This document shows, piece after piece, positions 8,334-21,075 of a DNA stretch of 64,000 nucleotides. The notes beneath the pieces were generated by a model. It did no database searches and was not told the origin of the DNA. It was given only the letters and a program-made list of their open reading frames with translations. Both the position numbers and the translations under genes were made by a program. The first letter of the stretch is position 1, and every line of letters starts with the position of its first letter. This stretch comes from Streptomyces sp. NBC_00341. Its GTDB lineage: Bacteria; Actinomycetota; Actinomycetes; Streptomycetales; Streptomycetaceae. The stretch spans positions 682,001-746,000 of the forward strand of contig NZ_CP108002.1 in the NCBI RefSeq assembly GCF_041435055.1, in the 5' to 3' direction.

Positions 8334-9248
8334 TCAGCCGGAGTGCTGACCGAGTTCCGTGAGGAGCCGCAGTTCGTCCCCGCCGAGCCGCAGGGCCGCC
8401 GCCGCGACGTTCTCGGTGAGGTGGTCCGGGTTGCCGGTGCCCGGGATGGCCAGTACGTGCGGTCCGCGCTGGAGGGTCCAGGCCAGCCGGACCTGGGCGG
8501 GCGAGGCGTCGTGGGCCCTGGCGACGGCCGACACCGCCTCGCTCTCCGCGGCGGCGGCAGCACCGGACTCCCGGCCCTCGCCCGCGATGGCGTAGAACGG
8601 CACGAACGCGATGCCCCGCTCCTCGCAGATCCGCAGCACGTCGTCGGCGTCCGCGCGGCGGGTGGCTATGCCGTAAGGGTTCTGCACGCAGACGACCGGT
8701 GCGATGGGCAGGGCCTCGGCGATCTGGTCCGCCCCGACGTTGGAGAGTCCCAGGTGGCGGATCAGCCCCTCCTCCCGCAGTTCGGCGAGCGCGCCGAAGC
8801 GGTCCGCGATGGAGGCGGGCCCGTTCATCCGGAGGTTGACCACGTCGAGGTGGTCGCGGCCGAGCTGGCGGAGGTTCTCCTCGACCTGGCCGCGCAGGTC
8901 CTGCGGCCGGGCCCAGTCCAGCCAGTCGCCGGACGGGCCCCGGCCGGGGCCGACCTTGGTGGTGATGACCAGGTCGTCCGGGTAGGGCCCGAGCGCCCGG
9001 TTGATCAGCTCGTTGGCCGAGCTCATCGGCGAGAAGTAGAAGGCCGCCGTGTCGATGTGGTTCACACCGAGGTCAACGGCGCGGCGGAGCACGGCGATGG
9101 CCCGGTCCCGGTCGTGCGGGGTGCGGGCGGTGGTGAGCGCGGCGCCGTTCTGGGTCAGGCGCATCGAGCCGAAACCCATCCGGTTGACGGTCAGATCGCC
9201 CAGTTGCCAGGTGCCGGCGTCCGCTGCGGTGATGGTTCCCGAAGTCAT
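8334..9248 (-). CDS. Aldo/keto reductase
   Basis: 304 residues starting at MTSGTITAADAG. This ATG is chosen because GAGGAAG lies 8 bases upstream on the minus strand; the frame stays open 14 codons further but with poor coding character. The AKR barrel shows NRMGFGSMRL, the catalytic Asp/Tyr (HIDTAAFYFSP), Lys (VITTKVG) and a cofactor loop near the end (IPGTGNPDHLTEN). It is related to, but clearly different from, the neighbouring reductase; the 82-base gap and shared direction allow cotranscription. Substrate unknown. Confidence 0.9.
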   Translation of the reverse strand: MTSGTITAADAGTWQLGDLTVNRMGFGSMRLTQNGAALTTARTPHDRDRAIAVLRRAVDLGVNHIDTAAFYFSPMSSANELINRALGPYPDDLVITTKVGPGRGPSGDWLDWARPQDLRGQVEENLRQLGRDHLDVVNLRMNGPASIADRFGALAELREEGLIRHLGLSNVGADQIAEALPIAPVVCVQNPYGIATRRADADDVLRICEERGIAFVPFYAIAGEGRESGAAAAAESEAVSAVARAHDASPAQVRLAWTLQRGPHVLAIPGTGNPDHLTENVAAAALRLGGDELRLLTELGQHSG

Positions 9249-9724
9249 GTCTGTCGTCTTCCTCTTTGACGGCGGGCCGGAGCCGGCCAAGTGACGGTAC
9301 GTCAGGAGAGCTTGCGTAATTGACCGAGAGGTGATACAGTTACGGTGGATAATTTCGCGGAAAGATCATTGAGTGCGGGTGCATACTAAACCCCGCCCCG
9401 CGCACCTGTCCACTCCCCCTCGCGCTCCTCCGGCGCCCGGATTCCGCCACGCCGTCGATCTCCCCCGCGAGCCACCCGGCGAACACGCCACCCTCACCAC
9501 CGACCTGTGCGAACGCTGTGCGATCCCACCTGGCCGACTTGACCAGACTTGCCAACTCCCTTCACCGCGCCCCGAGTTCGTTGACCAGCCGATGGGCACA
9601 TGTGAGTGTTCGGTCGCTCGATCACGGACACCACCCGGGCGGACGGCCGACGGCAGCCGCACGGGAGGGGCGTCTCCCCACGCCGCCGTCCGTGACCGAG
9701 GTCCCCACGAACCGAGGAGCCTCG
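9249..9724. other. Intergenic region between the reductase and the double protease
   Basis: A 476-base divergent spacer. It contains a locally AT-rich block (about 9310-9375) likely to hold the promoters for one or both genes. The long plus-strand frame open from 9518 lacks Streptomyces codon bias before 9725 and is not called. I see no RNA structure I can name. Confidence 0.5.
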
Positions 9725-12700
9725 ATGAAACGCAGACCGATGACGGCCGGGACAACCCTGGCCGTCCTCGCCGCGATGCTGGTCGCCACGAATGGCCAGT
9801 CAGCTTCCGCGGAACCGACCCCGCCCGCTCCCACCCCTCTCGCGGCCGCCGTGTCGGCCGCCGACCGGGCGGCCGCCAGTGGCCTCGACGCCCTGGCGAA
9901 GGGGCCGGAGGAACGCTACGAGCGACAGAACGTGACCCCCTGGGTCAACGGGCTCTACTCGATCGCCTACCAGCGCACCTACCGCGGACTCCCGGTGGTC
10001 GGCGGGGACGCCGTCGTGGTGGCCGACTCCAAGGGGCGGGTCCGCGGCGCCCAGTCGGCGGTCTCCCGGCGGATCAACGTACCGACCACCGCGACCGTCT
10101 CCGCCGCGAGGGCCGAGACCGCCGCGCGCAAGAAGCTGAAGTCCGTGGAGCGGGTGGACAGCCACCGGCTGGTCGTACGGGCCACCGGCAGGAAATCCCG
10201 ACTGGCCTGGGAGACGGTGCTGACCGGCCGGACCGCGAAGGCGCCCAGCCATCTGCACGTCTTCGTCGACGCGGGCACCGGCGCGGTGCTCGACAGCTAC
10301 GACGACGTCAAGGCCGGCACCGGCAACAGCCAGTGGAACGGGCCCTCCCCGCTGTCCATCAACACCACCTCCTCCGGCGGCAGTTACTCGCTCCGTGACC
10401 CCGGCAGACCCGGGCTCAGCTGCGCCGACTACAGCACGGGCGGCGTCTTCACCAAGTCCTCCGACTCCTGGGGCACCGGCAACGCCGCCAGCAAGGAGAC
10501 CGGCTGCGTCGACGTCATGTGGGCGGCCCAGCACGAGTGGGACATGCTGCGCGACTGGCTGGGGCGCAACGGCCACGACGGCAACGGCCGCAGCTGGCCC
10601 GTCAAGGTCGGGCTGAACGACGTGAACGCCTACTGGGACGGCTCGACCGTCTCCATCGGCCACAACAACGCCAACCAGTGGATCGGCGCGATGGACGTCG
10701 TGGGCCACGAGTTCGGCCACGGCATCGACCAGTACACGCCCGGCGGCGCCAACAACGAGTCCGGCCTCGGCGAGGCGACCGGCGACATCATGGGGGCGCT
10801 CACCGAGGCGTACACCAACGAACCGGCCCCGTACGACGACCCGGACTACACCGTCGGCGAGAAGATCAACCTCGTGGGCAACGGGCCGATCCGGATCATG
10901 TACAACCCGGGGCAGATCGGTGACCCGAACTGCTACAGCTCCTCCATACCCAGCACGGAGGAGCACGCGGCGGCCGGTCCGCTCAACCACTGGTTCTACC
11001 TGCTGGCCGAGGGTTCCAGCCCCGGCGGCGGCAAGCCGTCCAGCCCGACGTGCAACAGCTCCTCGGTCACCGGCGTGGGCATCCAGAGCGCCGGCAAGGT
11101 CTTCTACGGCGGCATGCTGCTCAAGACCAGCGGCATGACGTACAAGCGCTACCGCACGGCCACGCTCACCTCGGCCAAGACCCTCGACCCCACCTGCGTG
11201 CTGTTCAACCGGACGAAGGCCGCCTGGGACGCCGTCAGCGTGCCCGCCCAGAGCGGTGACCCGGCCTGCACCCCGAGCGGCAACAACGACTTCTCGATGT
11301 CACTGGACCCGGCCACCGGCTCGGTGAAGCCCGGCAGCTCCGTGACGGCAACAGTCAGGACGACCGTCAGCTCCGGCAGCGCGCAGACGGTGAACCTGTC
11401 CGCGACCGGCCAGCCGAGCGGGGTCTCCGTCTCGTTCAGCCCGTCCGCCGTGCAGTCGGGCGCGACCTCGGCCATGACCGTCTCGACGACGTCGGCCGCG
11501 GCCCCGGGGACCTACACGCTCACCGTGAAGGGCGCCGGCACCCAGAGCCACACCGCGCAGTACACGCTGACCGTCAATGACGGCGGGGGCACGCCTGGTG
11601 GCACACCCCCCGACATCAGCGTCGCCAATGTGCAGTCGCACCTGTCGCAGCTCAGCACCATCGCCTCGCAGAACGGCGGCAACCGCCGGGCCGGCAGCGC
11701 CGGTTACACCGCTTCGCTGGCCTATGTGAAGGGCAAGCTCCAGGCGGCCGGATACACGGTCAGCGAGCAGACCTGCGGCAGCTGCACCTACGCGGGCAAG
11801 AACCTCATCGCGGACTGGCCGGGCGGTCCGGCGGACCGGACCGTGATGTTCGGCGCCCACCTGGACAGCGTCAGTGCCGGCCCCGGCATCAACGACAACG
11901 GCTCCGGTTCGGCCACCCTGCTGGAGAACGCCCTCACGCTGGCCCAGCAGAACCCGACGATGACCAAGCACGTCCGCTTCGCCTGGTGGAACGGCGAGGA
12001 ACAGGGTCTGCAGGGCTCGCAGTATTACGTCGGGCAGCTGACATCCGCCCAGCGCGCCGCCATCAGCGCTTACTACAACTTCGACATGATCGCCTCCACC
12101 AACGGCGGCTACTTCATCAACAACCTCAACTCGGCGGCCTCTGCCCCGATGAAGGAGTACTGGACCTCGCTCGGCCTGGCTCCGGAGGAGAACGTCGAGG
12201 GCCAGGGACGCTCCGACGACTACTCCTTCCAGCAGGGCGGTATCGCCACCTCGGGGTACGCGACCGGCGCGAGTGACACCAAGACCTCGGCCCAGGCCGC
12301 CAAGTGGGGCGGAACGGCCGGGCGTTCGTACGATCCCTGCTACCACCAGTCGTGCGACACGACCGCCAACATCAACGCGACCGCGCTCGACCGCAGCGCC
12401 GACGGTGTCGCCTACACGGTGTGGAAGACGGCGGTCGGCACCACCGCACCGGCCGACGACTTCTCCGTCTCGGTGAACCCGGTGTCCGGCAACGTCCAGC
12501 CGGGCGCCTCTGCGACCGCGACCGTGTCCACGGCCACCACCAGTGGCTCCGGACAGAGCGTCCGCCTGACGGCCTCCGGCGCACCGAGCGGGGTCACCGT
12601 CTCCTTCGCCCCGGCGACCGTGCAGTCGGGATCGTCCTCGACGATGACCGTCTCCGCGGGGGCCCAGGCCACCGCCGGCACCTACACCCTCACGGTGACC

Positions 12701-13222
12701 GCGACGGGCACCGCCACCCACACCACCACCTACTCGCTGGTCGTCGGTGGCGGCGGCAACTGCCAGGCCCGTCAGGTCGTCGCCAACGGCGGCTTCGAGA
12801 ACGGCACGGCGCCGTGGACCCAGACGGACGGGGTCATCAACAACCGGACGTCGGAGAAGCCGGCGCACACCGGTTCCTACCAGGCCTGGTTCGGCGGCTG
12901 GGGCAGCACCCACAGTGACAGCGCCTCGCAGTCACTGACCGTTCCGGCGGGCTGCTCGACGTACAGGCTGTCGTTCTTCGTGCGCACCGACACCGCCGAG
13001 TCGGCGGGCGACGCGACGGCCTACGACACGTTCACCGTCAAGCTGGGGAGCCGGACGCTGGCCACGTACTCGAACCTCGACGCGGGCAGTGGGTACGTCC
13101 AGCAGAGCTTCGACGTCGGCTCCGCCGCGGGGCAGACGGTCACGCTGGGGTTCACCAGTAAGGAGGACGCCTACCTCCAGACCAGCTTCGTCGTGGACGA
13201 TGTCGCGCTCGACGTGAGCTGA
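9725..13222 (+). CDS. Secreted double peptidase: M4 thermolysin-type plus M28 aminopeptidase-type
   Basis: 1165 residues, start supported by GAGGAG about 8 bases upstream. Domains in order: signal peptide; FTP-type propeptide (to about 200); M4 catalytic domain with the zinc motif HEFGH at 328-332 and the glutamate ligand in GEATGD; a beta-sandwich repeat (about 520-620); an M28 zinc aminopeptidase domain (about 630-905) with GAHLDS, NDNGSG and WNGEEQGL, like the S. griseus aminopeptidase; a second near-identical beta-sandwich (about 910-1005, the same PSGV-VSF and GTYTLTV phrases); and a C-terminal jelly-roll module starting FENG, likely for substrate or wall binding. An endo- and an exo-peptidase thus share one chain, suited to complete extracellular proteolysis. 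A strong hairpin follows. Confidence 0.92.
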   Translation: MKRRPMTAGTTLAVLAAMLVATNGQSASAEPTPPAPTPLAAAVSAADRAAASGLDALAKGPEERYERQNVTPWVNGLYSIAYQRTYRGLPVVGGDAVVVADSKGRVRGAQSAVSRRINVPTTATVSAARAETAARKKLKSVERVDSHRLVVRATGRKSRLAWETVLTGRTAKAPSHLHVFVDAGTGAVLDSYDDVKAGTGNSQWNGPSPLSINTTSSGGSYSLRDPGRPGLSCADYSTGGVFTKSSDSWGTGNAASKETGCVDVMWAAQHEWDMLRDWLGRNGHDGNGRSWPVKVGLNDVNAYWDGSTVSIGHNNANQWIGAMDVVGHEFGHGIDQYTPGGANNESGLGEATGDIMGALTEAYTNEPAPYDDPDYTVGEKINLVGNGPIRIMYNPGQIGDPNCYSSSIPSTEEHAAAGPLNHWFYLLAEGSSPGGGKPSSPTCNSSSVTGVGIQSAGKVFYGGMLLKTSGMTYKRYRTATLTSAKTLDPTCVLFNRTKAAWDAVSVPAQSGDPACTPSGNNDFSMSLDPATGSVKPGSSVTATVRTTVSSGSAQTVNLSATGQPSGVSVSFSPSAVQSGATSAMTVSTTSAAAPGTYTLTVKGAGTQSHTAQYTLTVNDGGGTPGGTPPDISVANVQSHLSQLSTIASQNGGNRRAGSAGYTASLAYVKGKLQAAGYTVSEQTCGSCTYAGKNLIADWPGGPADRTVMFGAHLDSVSAGPGINDNGSGSATLLENALTLAQQNPTMTKHVRFAWWNGEEQGLQGSQYYVGQLTSAQRAAISAYYNFDMIASTNGGYFINNLNSAASAPMKEYWTSLGLAPEENVEGQGRSDDYSFQQGGIATSGYATGASDTKTSAQAAKWGGTAGRSYDPCYHQSCDTTANINATALDRSADGVAYTVWKTAVGTTAPADDFSVSVNPVSGNVQPGASATATVSTATTSGSGQSVRLTASGAPSGVTVSFAPATVQSGSSSTMTVSAGAQATAGTYTLTVTATGTATHTTTYSLVVGGGGNCQARQVVANGGFENGTAPWTQTDGVINNRTSEKPAHTGSYQAWFGGWGSTHSDSASQSLTVPAGCSTYRLSFFVRTDTAESAGDATAYDTFTVKLGSRTLATYSNLDAGSGYVQQSFDVGSAAGQTVTLGFTSKEDAYLQTSFVVDDVALDVS

Positions 13223-13245
13223 TCCGGGATCAGAGTGACGGGGGC

Positions 13246-13277
13246 GGGGGCGGGGCGTGGCGACACGCCCCGCCCCC
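13246..13277. terminator. Strong bidirectional terminator hairpin
   Basis: GGGGGCGGGGCGTG (13246-13259), loop GCGA, then the exact complement 13264-13277. It lies between the convergent protease and XRE genes. Confidence 0.85.
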
Positions 13278-13353
13278 GGCGTTTCGGCGGATCACCGCAG
13301 CCTTGACGCCCCGGTGTTCGGCCGACGACTCCGGGCTTGACGCCCCGCTGGGT

Positions 13354-14811
13354 TCAGCGGATCACCGCGGCCAGTCTGCGGACGAAGTCCTCCGTCTCGG
13401 GCCGGCCGGCGCCACGGGCCGCCAGTCTGCCGTGCAGCCCGCGCAGTTCCTGGCCGAGGAGGGTCGACGGGGTCACCTCCGTGGTGTCGAGCACCGGGCC
13501 GGCCACGGCCTGCGCCGCCGACAGGTCGCCCGCGCAGGCATGGGCGTCCGCCATCCGGGCCAGGAACAGCATCCGGGCCGAGAGCATCCCGGCCGGCAGC
13601 AGTCCGAGCGCGGTGCCGGCCGCCCCGATCGCGCGCAGCGCGAACCGGCGGTCCCCGGTGGCCACCGCGAGATCCCGCAGCGCTCCGGCGGCGCCCGACT
13701 CCACCCGCAGCCGCACCGAGGCCACCGAGAGCCAGGGCGCCTCCGTCTCGTCCCGCTCCCCGACCCGGTCCAGCTGGGACCAGGCCCGGTCGAGGTGCCC
13801 CAGGGTCTGCGCGACGTCCCCCCGGACCGCGTGCCCGCGCGCCTGGTACAGATCGCTCATCGCCCCCGCCCAGGCCCGGCCCGCCGCGGCCTGCCGGATG
13901 GCCCCGCCGTACGCCAGGGCCGACGGGCCGTCACCCTCCAGCCGGGCCAGGGTGCTCATATCGCTCAGGGCGGCGACCTCGGTCCCCACATGACCGGCCA
14001 TCGCCGACCAGAGCAGCGAGCGGTCGAGCCAGGCCATCGCGGTGCCGTTGCGGCCCCACAGCAGCCGCAGGCAGCCGGCCGACTGTGCGTACTCGGCTGC
14101 CAGCGGGGCGAGTTGGCGCTGGTAGGGGGCGGCGGGCAGCGCCATCCACCGGAGCATGGCGTGCAGGGTGCGCTCGACGACGGCAGTCGCTCCCGGCCAG
14201 CCGCGTTCCTCGTCGGCACGCAGGCAGACGGCCAGCAGGGCGGTCAGCGCGTGGATGGTCTCGTCGTCCAGCGCGGGGTGGGACGAGGACTCCGGGCCCA
14301 GGGCGCAGAAGACGGCGTGCAGTTCGACGGCATCGGCCAGCGCGGGTACCGCGCAGCCGTCCCGGCCGTGCACCGGGCAGGCGAGTCCGTACGCCGGAAG
14401 GCGGGCGGGCAGCGCGGTGCCCGGCGGCAGCATCGCGAGGAGCGCCCCGCCCGCGGGCTCTCCGGGCAGCGGACCCCGGCGCGCCGGGGCGCCGGGCGGC
14501 CCGCCGGACGCCCCGCCGGAGGACCGCGCGGCCTCCAGCGCCTCGGCCGCCTCGCAGGCGGCCAGCAGGTCACCGCCCGCCATCAGCAGGTCGTCCAGTT
14601 TGCGGGCCAGCGGCGGCGGTGTCCGGCGGCTGCCGTGTTCGAGTTTGCTGATGGCGGTGTGGTCGTAGCCGACCCGGACGCCCACCTGAACCTGTGTCAG
14701 CCCGGCGTGCCGGCGCCACTGGCGCAGCCGGACCCCGAAGGATCTCCACGCCTGCGCACCACCGGGCCCCGACGGCGCGGGGCCCATGTCACCGGTCACC
14801 GGAAACACCAT
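13354..14811 (-). CDS. XRE-family regulator with large C-terminal helical domain
   Basis: About 485 residues; the start may instead be the ATG eight codons in (14787). The N-terminal helix-turn-helix (RLRQWRRHAGLTQVQVG ... DHTAISKLEHG) is a Cro/C1 type fitting the actinobacterial pattern. The remaining ~400 residues are Ala/Leu/Arg-rich and helical, resembling TPR-type scaffolds used for ligand or partner binding; I see no catalytic motif. Streptomyces carries many such regulators, often acting in development or antibiotic control. The adjacent target is unclear: the divergent neighbour 460 bases upstream is the CBM32/GH55-like gene. Confidence 0.83.
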   Translation of the reverse strand: MVFPVTGDMGPAPSGPGGAQAWRSFGVRLRQWRRHAGLTQVQVGVRVGYDHTAISKLEHGSRRTPPPLARKLDDLLMAGGDLLAACEAAEALEAARSSGGASGGPPGAPARRGPLPGEPAGGALLAMLPPGTALPARLPAYGLACPVHGRDGCAVPALADAVELHAVFCALGPESSSHPALDDETIHALTALLAVCLRADEERGWPGATAVVERTLHAMLRWMALPAAPYQRQLAPLAAEYAQSAGCLRLLWGRNGTAMAWLDRSLLWSAMAGHVGTEVAALSDMSTLARLEGDGPSALAYGGAIRQAAAGRAWAGAMSDLYQARGHAVRGDVAQTLGHLDRAWSQLDRVGERDETEAPWLSVASVRLRVESGAAGALRDLAVATGDRRFALRAIGAAGTALGLLPAGMLSARMLFLARMADAHACAGDLSAAQAVAGPVLDTTEVTPSTLLGQELRGLHGRLAARGAGRPETEDFVRRLAAVIR

Positions 14812-15272
14812 CGCGCCTGGTCAAGGGCGCCGCGCGTGCCATGCTCACGGCTCATGTCCCGGAGGATAGCGAGCACGCGCGCCCGCTGTCCCGGGCGCGG
14901 CGGCAAGATGTCCGGTAACAGGCGCGGTGGCCTCGGGTGCGCAGATCCTCCGGCCTGCGGCGGGCGCCCGCGAGCAGCGTCCCGTTGCGGTGGCAACGGC
15001 GCGCATCACCTCGGTCACTCCATGTGTACGCACCATCATCCCCTGAATCGACGCCGTGTCAGATCCATGGCCGGGTGGCCACGAAGGCGTGTGGAACCGG
15101 GTCAACCGTGAGATTTCAGTCGTCAACTCTTGTTCTCAACGACCGCCGAACAACCGGGTGTTGCACACCTATTGACGCGTAGGGAACGGAGGGAGAAGTA
15201 TCCCCATCGGTCGGAGAGAGCGCTCTCCGGCTTCGTGTCGTGCACCCGTACCGCGACTCAGGAGACTCACCC
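14812..15272. other. Divergent intergenic region upstream of the CBM32/GH55-like gene
   Basis: 461 bases. Contains a short dyad CCGTTGC-GGTG-GCAACGG near 14983-15000 and a 12-bp palindrome listed separately. No gene with convincing codon bias is seen in either strand. Confidence 0.5.
15216..15227. promoter_or_regulatory. LacI-type operator palindrome
   Basis: GAGAGCGCTCTC is a perfect 12-bp palindrome with the central CG step typical of LacI-family sites; the published Streptomyces CebR site, TGGGAGCGCTCCCA, shares GAGCGCTC. It lies 46 bases upstream of the CBM32/GH55-like start codon, where a repressor would block transcription. No LacI-family gene lies in this window, so the regulator would act in trans. 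Confidence 0.6.
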
Positions 15273-17456
<2,184 letters not shown>

Positions 17457-17479
17457 CACCGCTCATGAGGTGAACGAGG

Positions 17480-17516
17480 GGTGCGGGGTCCGGCAGTCGC
17501 TGCCGGACCCCGCACC
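17480..17516. terminator. Terminator hairpin between convergent genes
   Basis: A 16-bp perfect stem, GGTGCGGGGTCCGGCA (17480-17495) with 17501-17516, and a 5-base loop. It serves the CBM32/GH55-like gene and the oppositely oriented phosphatase. Confidence 0.85.
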
Positions 17517-17533
17517 GCCGTCGTTACGGTCCC

Positions 17534-20212
17534 CTATTCGGGTGGCGGCTCCGGCTCACCGAGCGACTGCTCGGACCAGATCACCTTGCCGCGCGCGGTG
17601 TACCGGGTACCCCAGCGCTCCGCGAACTGGGCGACCAGGAAAAGGCCTCGCCCGCCCTCGTCGGTGGTCGCGGCGTAGCGCAGATGCGGCGAGGTGCTGC
17701 TGCAGTCCGCCACCTCGCAGATCAGCGCCCGGTCGTACAGCAGCCGTACGGTGATGGGCTCGGAGCCGTAGCGGATGGCGTTGGTCACCAGCTCGCTGAG
17801 GATCAGCTCGGTGACGAAACCCTCCTCGTCGAGCCCCTGGTCGGTGAGCCACCGGGTGGCCTCCTTGCGGACACCCGAGACGGCCGAGGCGTCCGGGGCC
17901 ACTTCCCACTGCACGCGCCGGGCCGGGTCGAGGGTGCGGGTACGGGCCACCAGCAGGGCGACGTCGTCGCCGGGCCGGGTGGGCAGCAGGGCCTCCAGCA
18001 CGTCGTCACAGGTCTCCTCCGGGGTCCGGTCGCGGTCGGCCAGGGTCTGGCGCAGTTCCTCGAGGCCTTCGTCGATGTCCCGGTCCCTGCGCTCGATCAG
18101 GCCGTCCGTGTACATGACCAGCCGGCTTCCCTCCGGCACCTCCAGTTCGACCGTCTCGAAGGGCATCCCGCCGATCCCGAGGGGCAGGCCGGCCGGGATC
18201 TCGGGGAACTCGACGGTGCCGTCGGGCAGCACGAGAGCGGGCCCCGGGTGGCCGGCCCGGGCCACCGAGCAGCGCCCGGTCACGGCGTCGTAGATCGCGT
18301 AGAGACAGGTGGCCCCGGTGACGGCGACGCTGTCGTCGGTCTGCTCGTCCTGGTCGATCCGGACGACGAGTTCGTCGAGGTGGCCGAGGAGTTCGTCGGG
18401 CGGCAGGTCCAGCGTGGAGAAGTTGTGCACCGTGGTGCGCAGCCGGCCCATGGTCGCCGCGGCGTGCAGACCGTGCCCGACGACGTCGCCCACGACCAGA
18501 GCGACCCGTGCGCCGGACAGCGGGATCACATCGAACCAGTCCCCGCCCACCCCGGCCTGCGCCGGCAGGTAGCGGAAGGCGACGTCCAGGGCGTTCTGTT
18601 CCGGCACGCCGCGTGGGAGCAGGCTGCGCTGCAGGGTCACGGCCATCTCGTGCTCGCGGGTGTAGCGACGGGCGTTGTCGACGCTGACGGCCGCGCGGGC
18701 CACCAGTTCCTCCGCGAAGGACAGGTCCTCGGCGTCGAAGGGCTCCTCGGTCTCCGCGCGCCAGAAGTTCGCCATGCCGAGGATGACCCCGCGCGCGTGC
18801 AGCGGTACGGAGAGCAGTGAGTGGAATCCGTACTCCAGGATCCTCGCGGACTGTTCCGGGTCGGCCCGCCGCCACTGCTCGGACGCGGTGAGGTCGGGCA
18901 CCATCCAGGTGTGGCCGCTGCTGCTGCCGATGCCTTCGGGGCCGGTGGGTACGAAGCCGATGACTCGGCCGAGCGGGTAGAGGGGGTGGCCGCTCACGGC
19001 GCCGGAGACGGCGGTGCGGCGTACGTTTATCACCTCTCCGGAGGGTGGCTCCGGTTCCTCTCCGCGCAGCACCGCGTCCGCGAGGTCGACCGTCGCGCAG
19101 TCGGCGAATCCGGGGGCGGAGACCTCGGCGAGTTCCCGTGCGGTCGTGGTGACGTCGAGGGTGGTGCCGATCCGGGCGCCCGCGCGGTACAGCAGCCTGA
19201 GACGCTCCCGCACGGTCTCGGCCCTGCCGGTGACGACCCGCAGCTCTGTGGTGTCCCGCAGGGTCGCCACGACACCCGGGGGCCCGCCGCGTTCGGCCGT
19301 GGGACGGAGGTTGATGGCGAGCAGCCGGTTCCCGGCCGGCCGCACCTCGTCCGTGGCGACCTTGCCGGAGGCCAGAAGTTCGGCGGTACGCGGTTCCAGA
19401 CCCAGCTCGGTCACGGCGCGTCCCTCGGCGTCGGCGGGCAGCCCGAGGAGTCTTCGCGCCTCGTCGTTGGCGAGCAGCAGCCGGTGTTCGGCGCCGACGA
19501 TGAGGACGCCCTCGCGGACCGAGTGCAACACCGCGTCGTGGTGCTCGTACATCCGGGTCATCTCGGTCGGGCCGAGGCCGTGTGTCTGGCGGCGCAGCCG
19601 GCGGCTCACCAGGGCGGCGGCGCCCGCCGTGAGGACCAGTGCGCCCAGCGCCGTACCGATGGCCAACGGGATGCTCGGTTCGGCCACGGCGTTCACGGTC
19701 TCGACCGTGATACCCACGGACACCAGCCCGGCGACGGTTCCGTCGGTCCGCAGGACGGGGGCCACCGAGACGACGGCGGGGCCGCGGCTCGTCGTGAAGG
19801 TCCGGGTGAAGGCGCGGCCGTCCAGGGCTTCCTTGTACGGGCCGACGATGTGCTTGCCGATCCGTTCGCGGTCGGGGTGGGTGTAGCGGATTCCGTTGGT
19901 CCCGGCCACCACGACGTACTCCACGCCGGTTCGCTCCCGGACCCTCTCCGCGAGCGGTTGCAGTACGGCGGTGGGGTCCTTGCTGTCCAGCGCCGCGGCG
20001 GTGCCGGGTGCGTTGGCGAAGGACTGCGCCACGCTCATCGAACGGGCCCCGGCCTCGTGCGCGCTGTCGCGTCTGCCCTGGAGCACCAGTGAGAGGACCG
20101 CGGCCGCCACGAGCAGCAGCACGATCCCCAGTGTCATGAAGAAGACCTGCCCGGCAACGGTGCGGGAGCTGAAGCGGGCGCGCAGCTTGCGGCCGGCCGA
20201 GAGCCCTTTCAC
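17534..20212 (-). CDS. Membrane sensor PP2C phosphatase: Cache-like, PAS, GAF, SpoIIE, HATPase
   Basis: About 892 residues from the GTG at 20212, chosen because a transmembrane helix (VFFMTLGIVLLLVAAAVL) begins about 20 residues later and because upstream codons overlap a divergent gene. Order: TM1; extracytoplasmic sensor of single-Cache type (about 45-175); TM2; PAS (about 210-320); GAF (about 345-500); SpoIIE/RsbU PP2C domain (GGDWFDVIPL, VVGDVVGHG); C-terminal RsbW-like ATPase (ELVTNAIRYG, GRGLFLVAQFAERWG). Such proteins both phosphorylate and dephosphorylate anti-anti-sigma factors, linking an outside signal to an alternative sigma factor. The partner is not encoded nearby. Confidence 0.9.
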   Translation of the reverse strand: MKGLSAGRKLRARFSSRTVAGQVFFMTLGIVLLLVAAAVLSLVLQGRRDSAHEAGARSMSVAQSFANAPGTAAALDSKDPTAVLQPLAERVRERTGVEYVVVAGTNGIRYTHPDRERIGKHIVGPYKEALDGRAFTRTFTTSRGPAVVSVAPVLRTDGTVAGLVSVGITVETVNAVAEPSIPLAIGTALGALVLTAGAAALVSRRLRRQTHGLGPTEMTRMYEHHDAVLHSVREGVLIVGAEHRLLLANDEARRLLGLPADAEGRAVTELGLEPRTAELLASGKVATDEVRPAGNRLLAINLRPTAERGGPPGVVATLRDTTELRVVTGRAETVRERLRLLYRAGARIGTTLDVTTTARELAEVSAPGFADCATVDLADAVLRGEEPEPPSGEVINVRRTAVSGAVSGHPLYPLGRVIGFVPTGPEGIGSSSGHTWMVPDLTASEQWRRADPEQSARILEYGFHSLLSVPLHARGVILGMANFWRAETEEPFDAEDLSFAEELVARAAVSVDNARRYTREHEMAVTLQRSLLPRGVPEQNALDVAFRYLPAQAGVGGDWFDVIPLSGARVALVVGDVVGHGLHAAATMGRLRTTVHNFSTLDLPPDELLGHLDELVVRIDQDEQTDDSVAVTGATCLYAIYDAVTGRCSVARAGHPGPALVLPDGTVEFPEIPAGLPLGIGGMPFETVELEVPEGSRLVMYTDGLIERRDRDIDEGLEELRQTLADRDRTPEETCDDVLEALLPTRPGDDVALLVARTRTLDPARRVQWEVAPDASAVSGVRKEATRWLTDQGLDEEGFVTELILSELVTNAIRYGSEPITVRLLYDRALICEVADCSSTSPHLRYAATTDEGGRGLFLVAQFAERWGTRYTARGKVIWSEQSLGEPEPPPE

Positions 20213-20491
20213 GTCCGGTTCGAGGGACGCACGCCGCTCACCGCCCGCGCGTCCGCCATCGTGCCGATGCGGCCGCCGGGCGGGGTGGTGAAACCACGCC
20301 CGGAACCGACCTGTACCACCCACATCTTCAGGTTTAACACGAAATGCCAGGTCCGGAATGCGGAGCGGAGCCACTGTGCGGGCCCGGCGTCCCCGGCCGG
20401 GACCCGGCAGGGCGTTCCGAACGGGTGACGCGGACTCCCGCCGGTGCGCGCCCGTCGGTGGGCGCGGGCAGCGGCCGGGCATGATCCCGAA

Positions 20492-20980
20492 ATGGTGCCT
20501 GTGTTCCTGACCAAGGCGGTCGAGCTGCTGCTCGGCCGGGAAGGCCGTTCGCTCCATCTGAAGGCGGTGGGCTGGGCGACGGTGCTCCTCGCGCTGACCT
20601 TGCTCGCCGGCTCCTGGGCGGTGCTCGCGGCGGAACAGCACGCCGGGCACGCCGCGACCATCACCAGCTATCCCCGGGCGCTGTGGTGGTCGGCGGAGAC
20701 CGCGACGACCGTGGGGTACGGCGACTTCTACCCGGTCACCCTGTGGGGCCGGATCGTCGCTGTCGTGGTGATGGGCGTGGGCATCACCACCTACGGGATG
20801 GTCACAGCGGCTCTCGCCACCTGGTTCGTGGGGCACGAGCAGAGGCGTCGCCACCGGCTCGCCGCGGCGGCGGAACAGGGCGCGCGTCACGTCCGGGAGG
20901 AGACCGCCCAGCTGCTGCACGAACGCTTCGACCGGATCGAGCGGCTGCTCGCCGACGCGGGCCGCGGACCGCGGGAGTAG
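20492..20980 (+). CDS. Two-TM potassium channel with C-terminal coiled coil
   Basis: 162 residues from ATG 20492. Two hydrophobic helices flank a re-entrant pore loop bearing the K+ selectivity filter TTVGYGD, as in KcsA. The N-terminal amphipathic segment and the charged C-terminal helix (RRRHRLAAAAEQ ... RIERLLADAG), likely a tetrameric bundle, match KcsA architecture and size. It diverges from the phosphatase gene with a 279-base spacer. Selectivity for K+ is family knowledge; gating stimulus (pH, in KcsA) is not visible. Confidence 0.93.
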   Translation: MVPVFLTKAVELLLGREGRSLHLKAVGWATVLLALTLLAGSWAVLAAEQHAGHAATITSYPRALWWSAETATTVGYGDFYPVTLWGRIVAVVVMGVGITTYGMVTAALATWFVGHEQRRRHRLAAAAEQGARHVREETAQLLHERFDRIERLLADAGRGPRE

Positions 20981-21075
20981 GCCGGGCCCGGTCACGGAAA
21001 GCGATCACCGGCCCCGCGGGGTGTGAACGGCACACCGCAGGGCATAGGTCGGGTGACCGGTAGGAGGTGGTGGCA

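Noticed and set aside
9518..9724. Upstream extension of the double protease (69 extra codons)
   Set aside because: No signal peptide would result and there is no bias; the ATG at 9725 with GAGGAG gives a proper signal peptide.
20213..20995. Upstream extension of the Cache-PAS-GAF phosphatase
   Set aside because: It overlaps the potassium-channel gene on the other strand and has no domain character.
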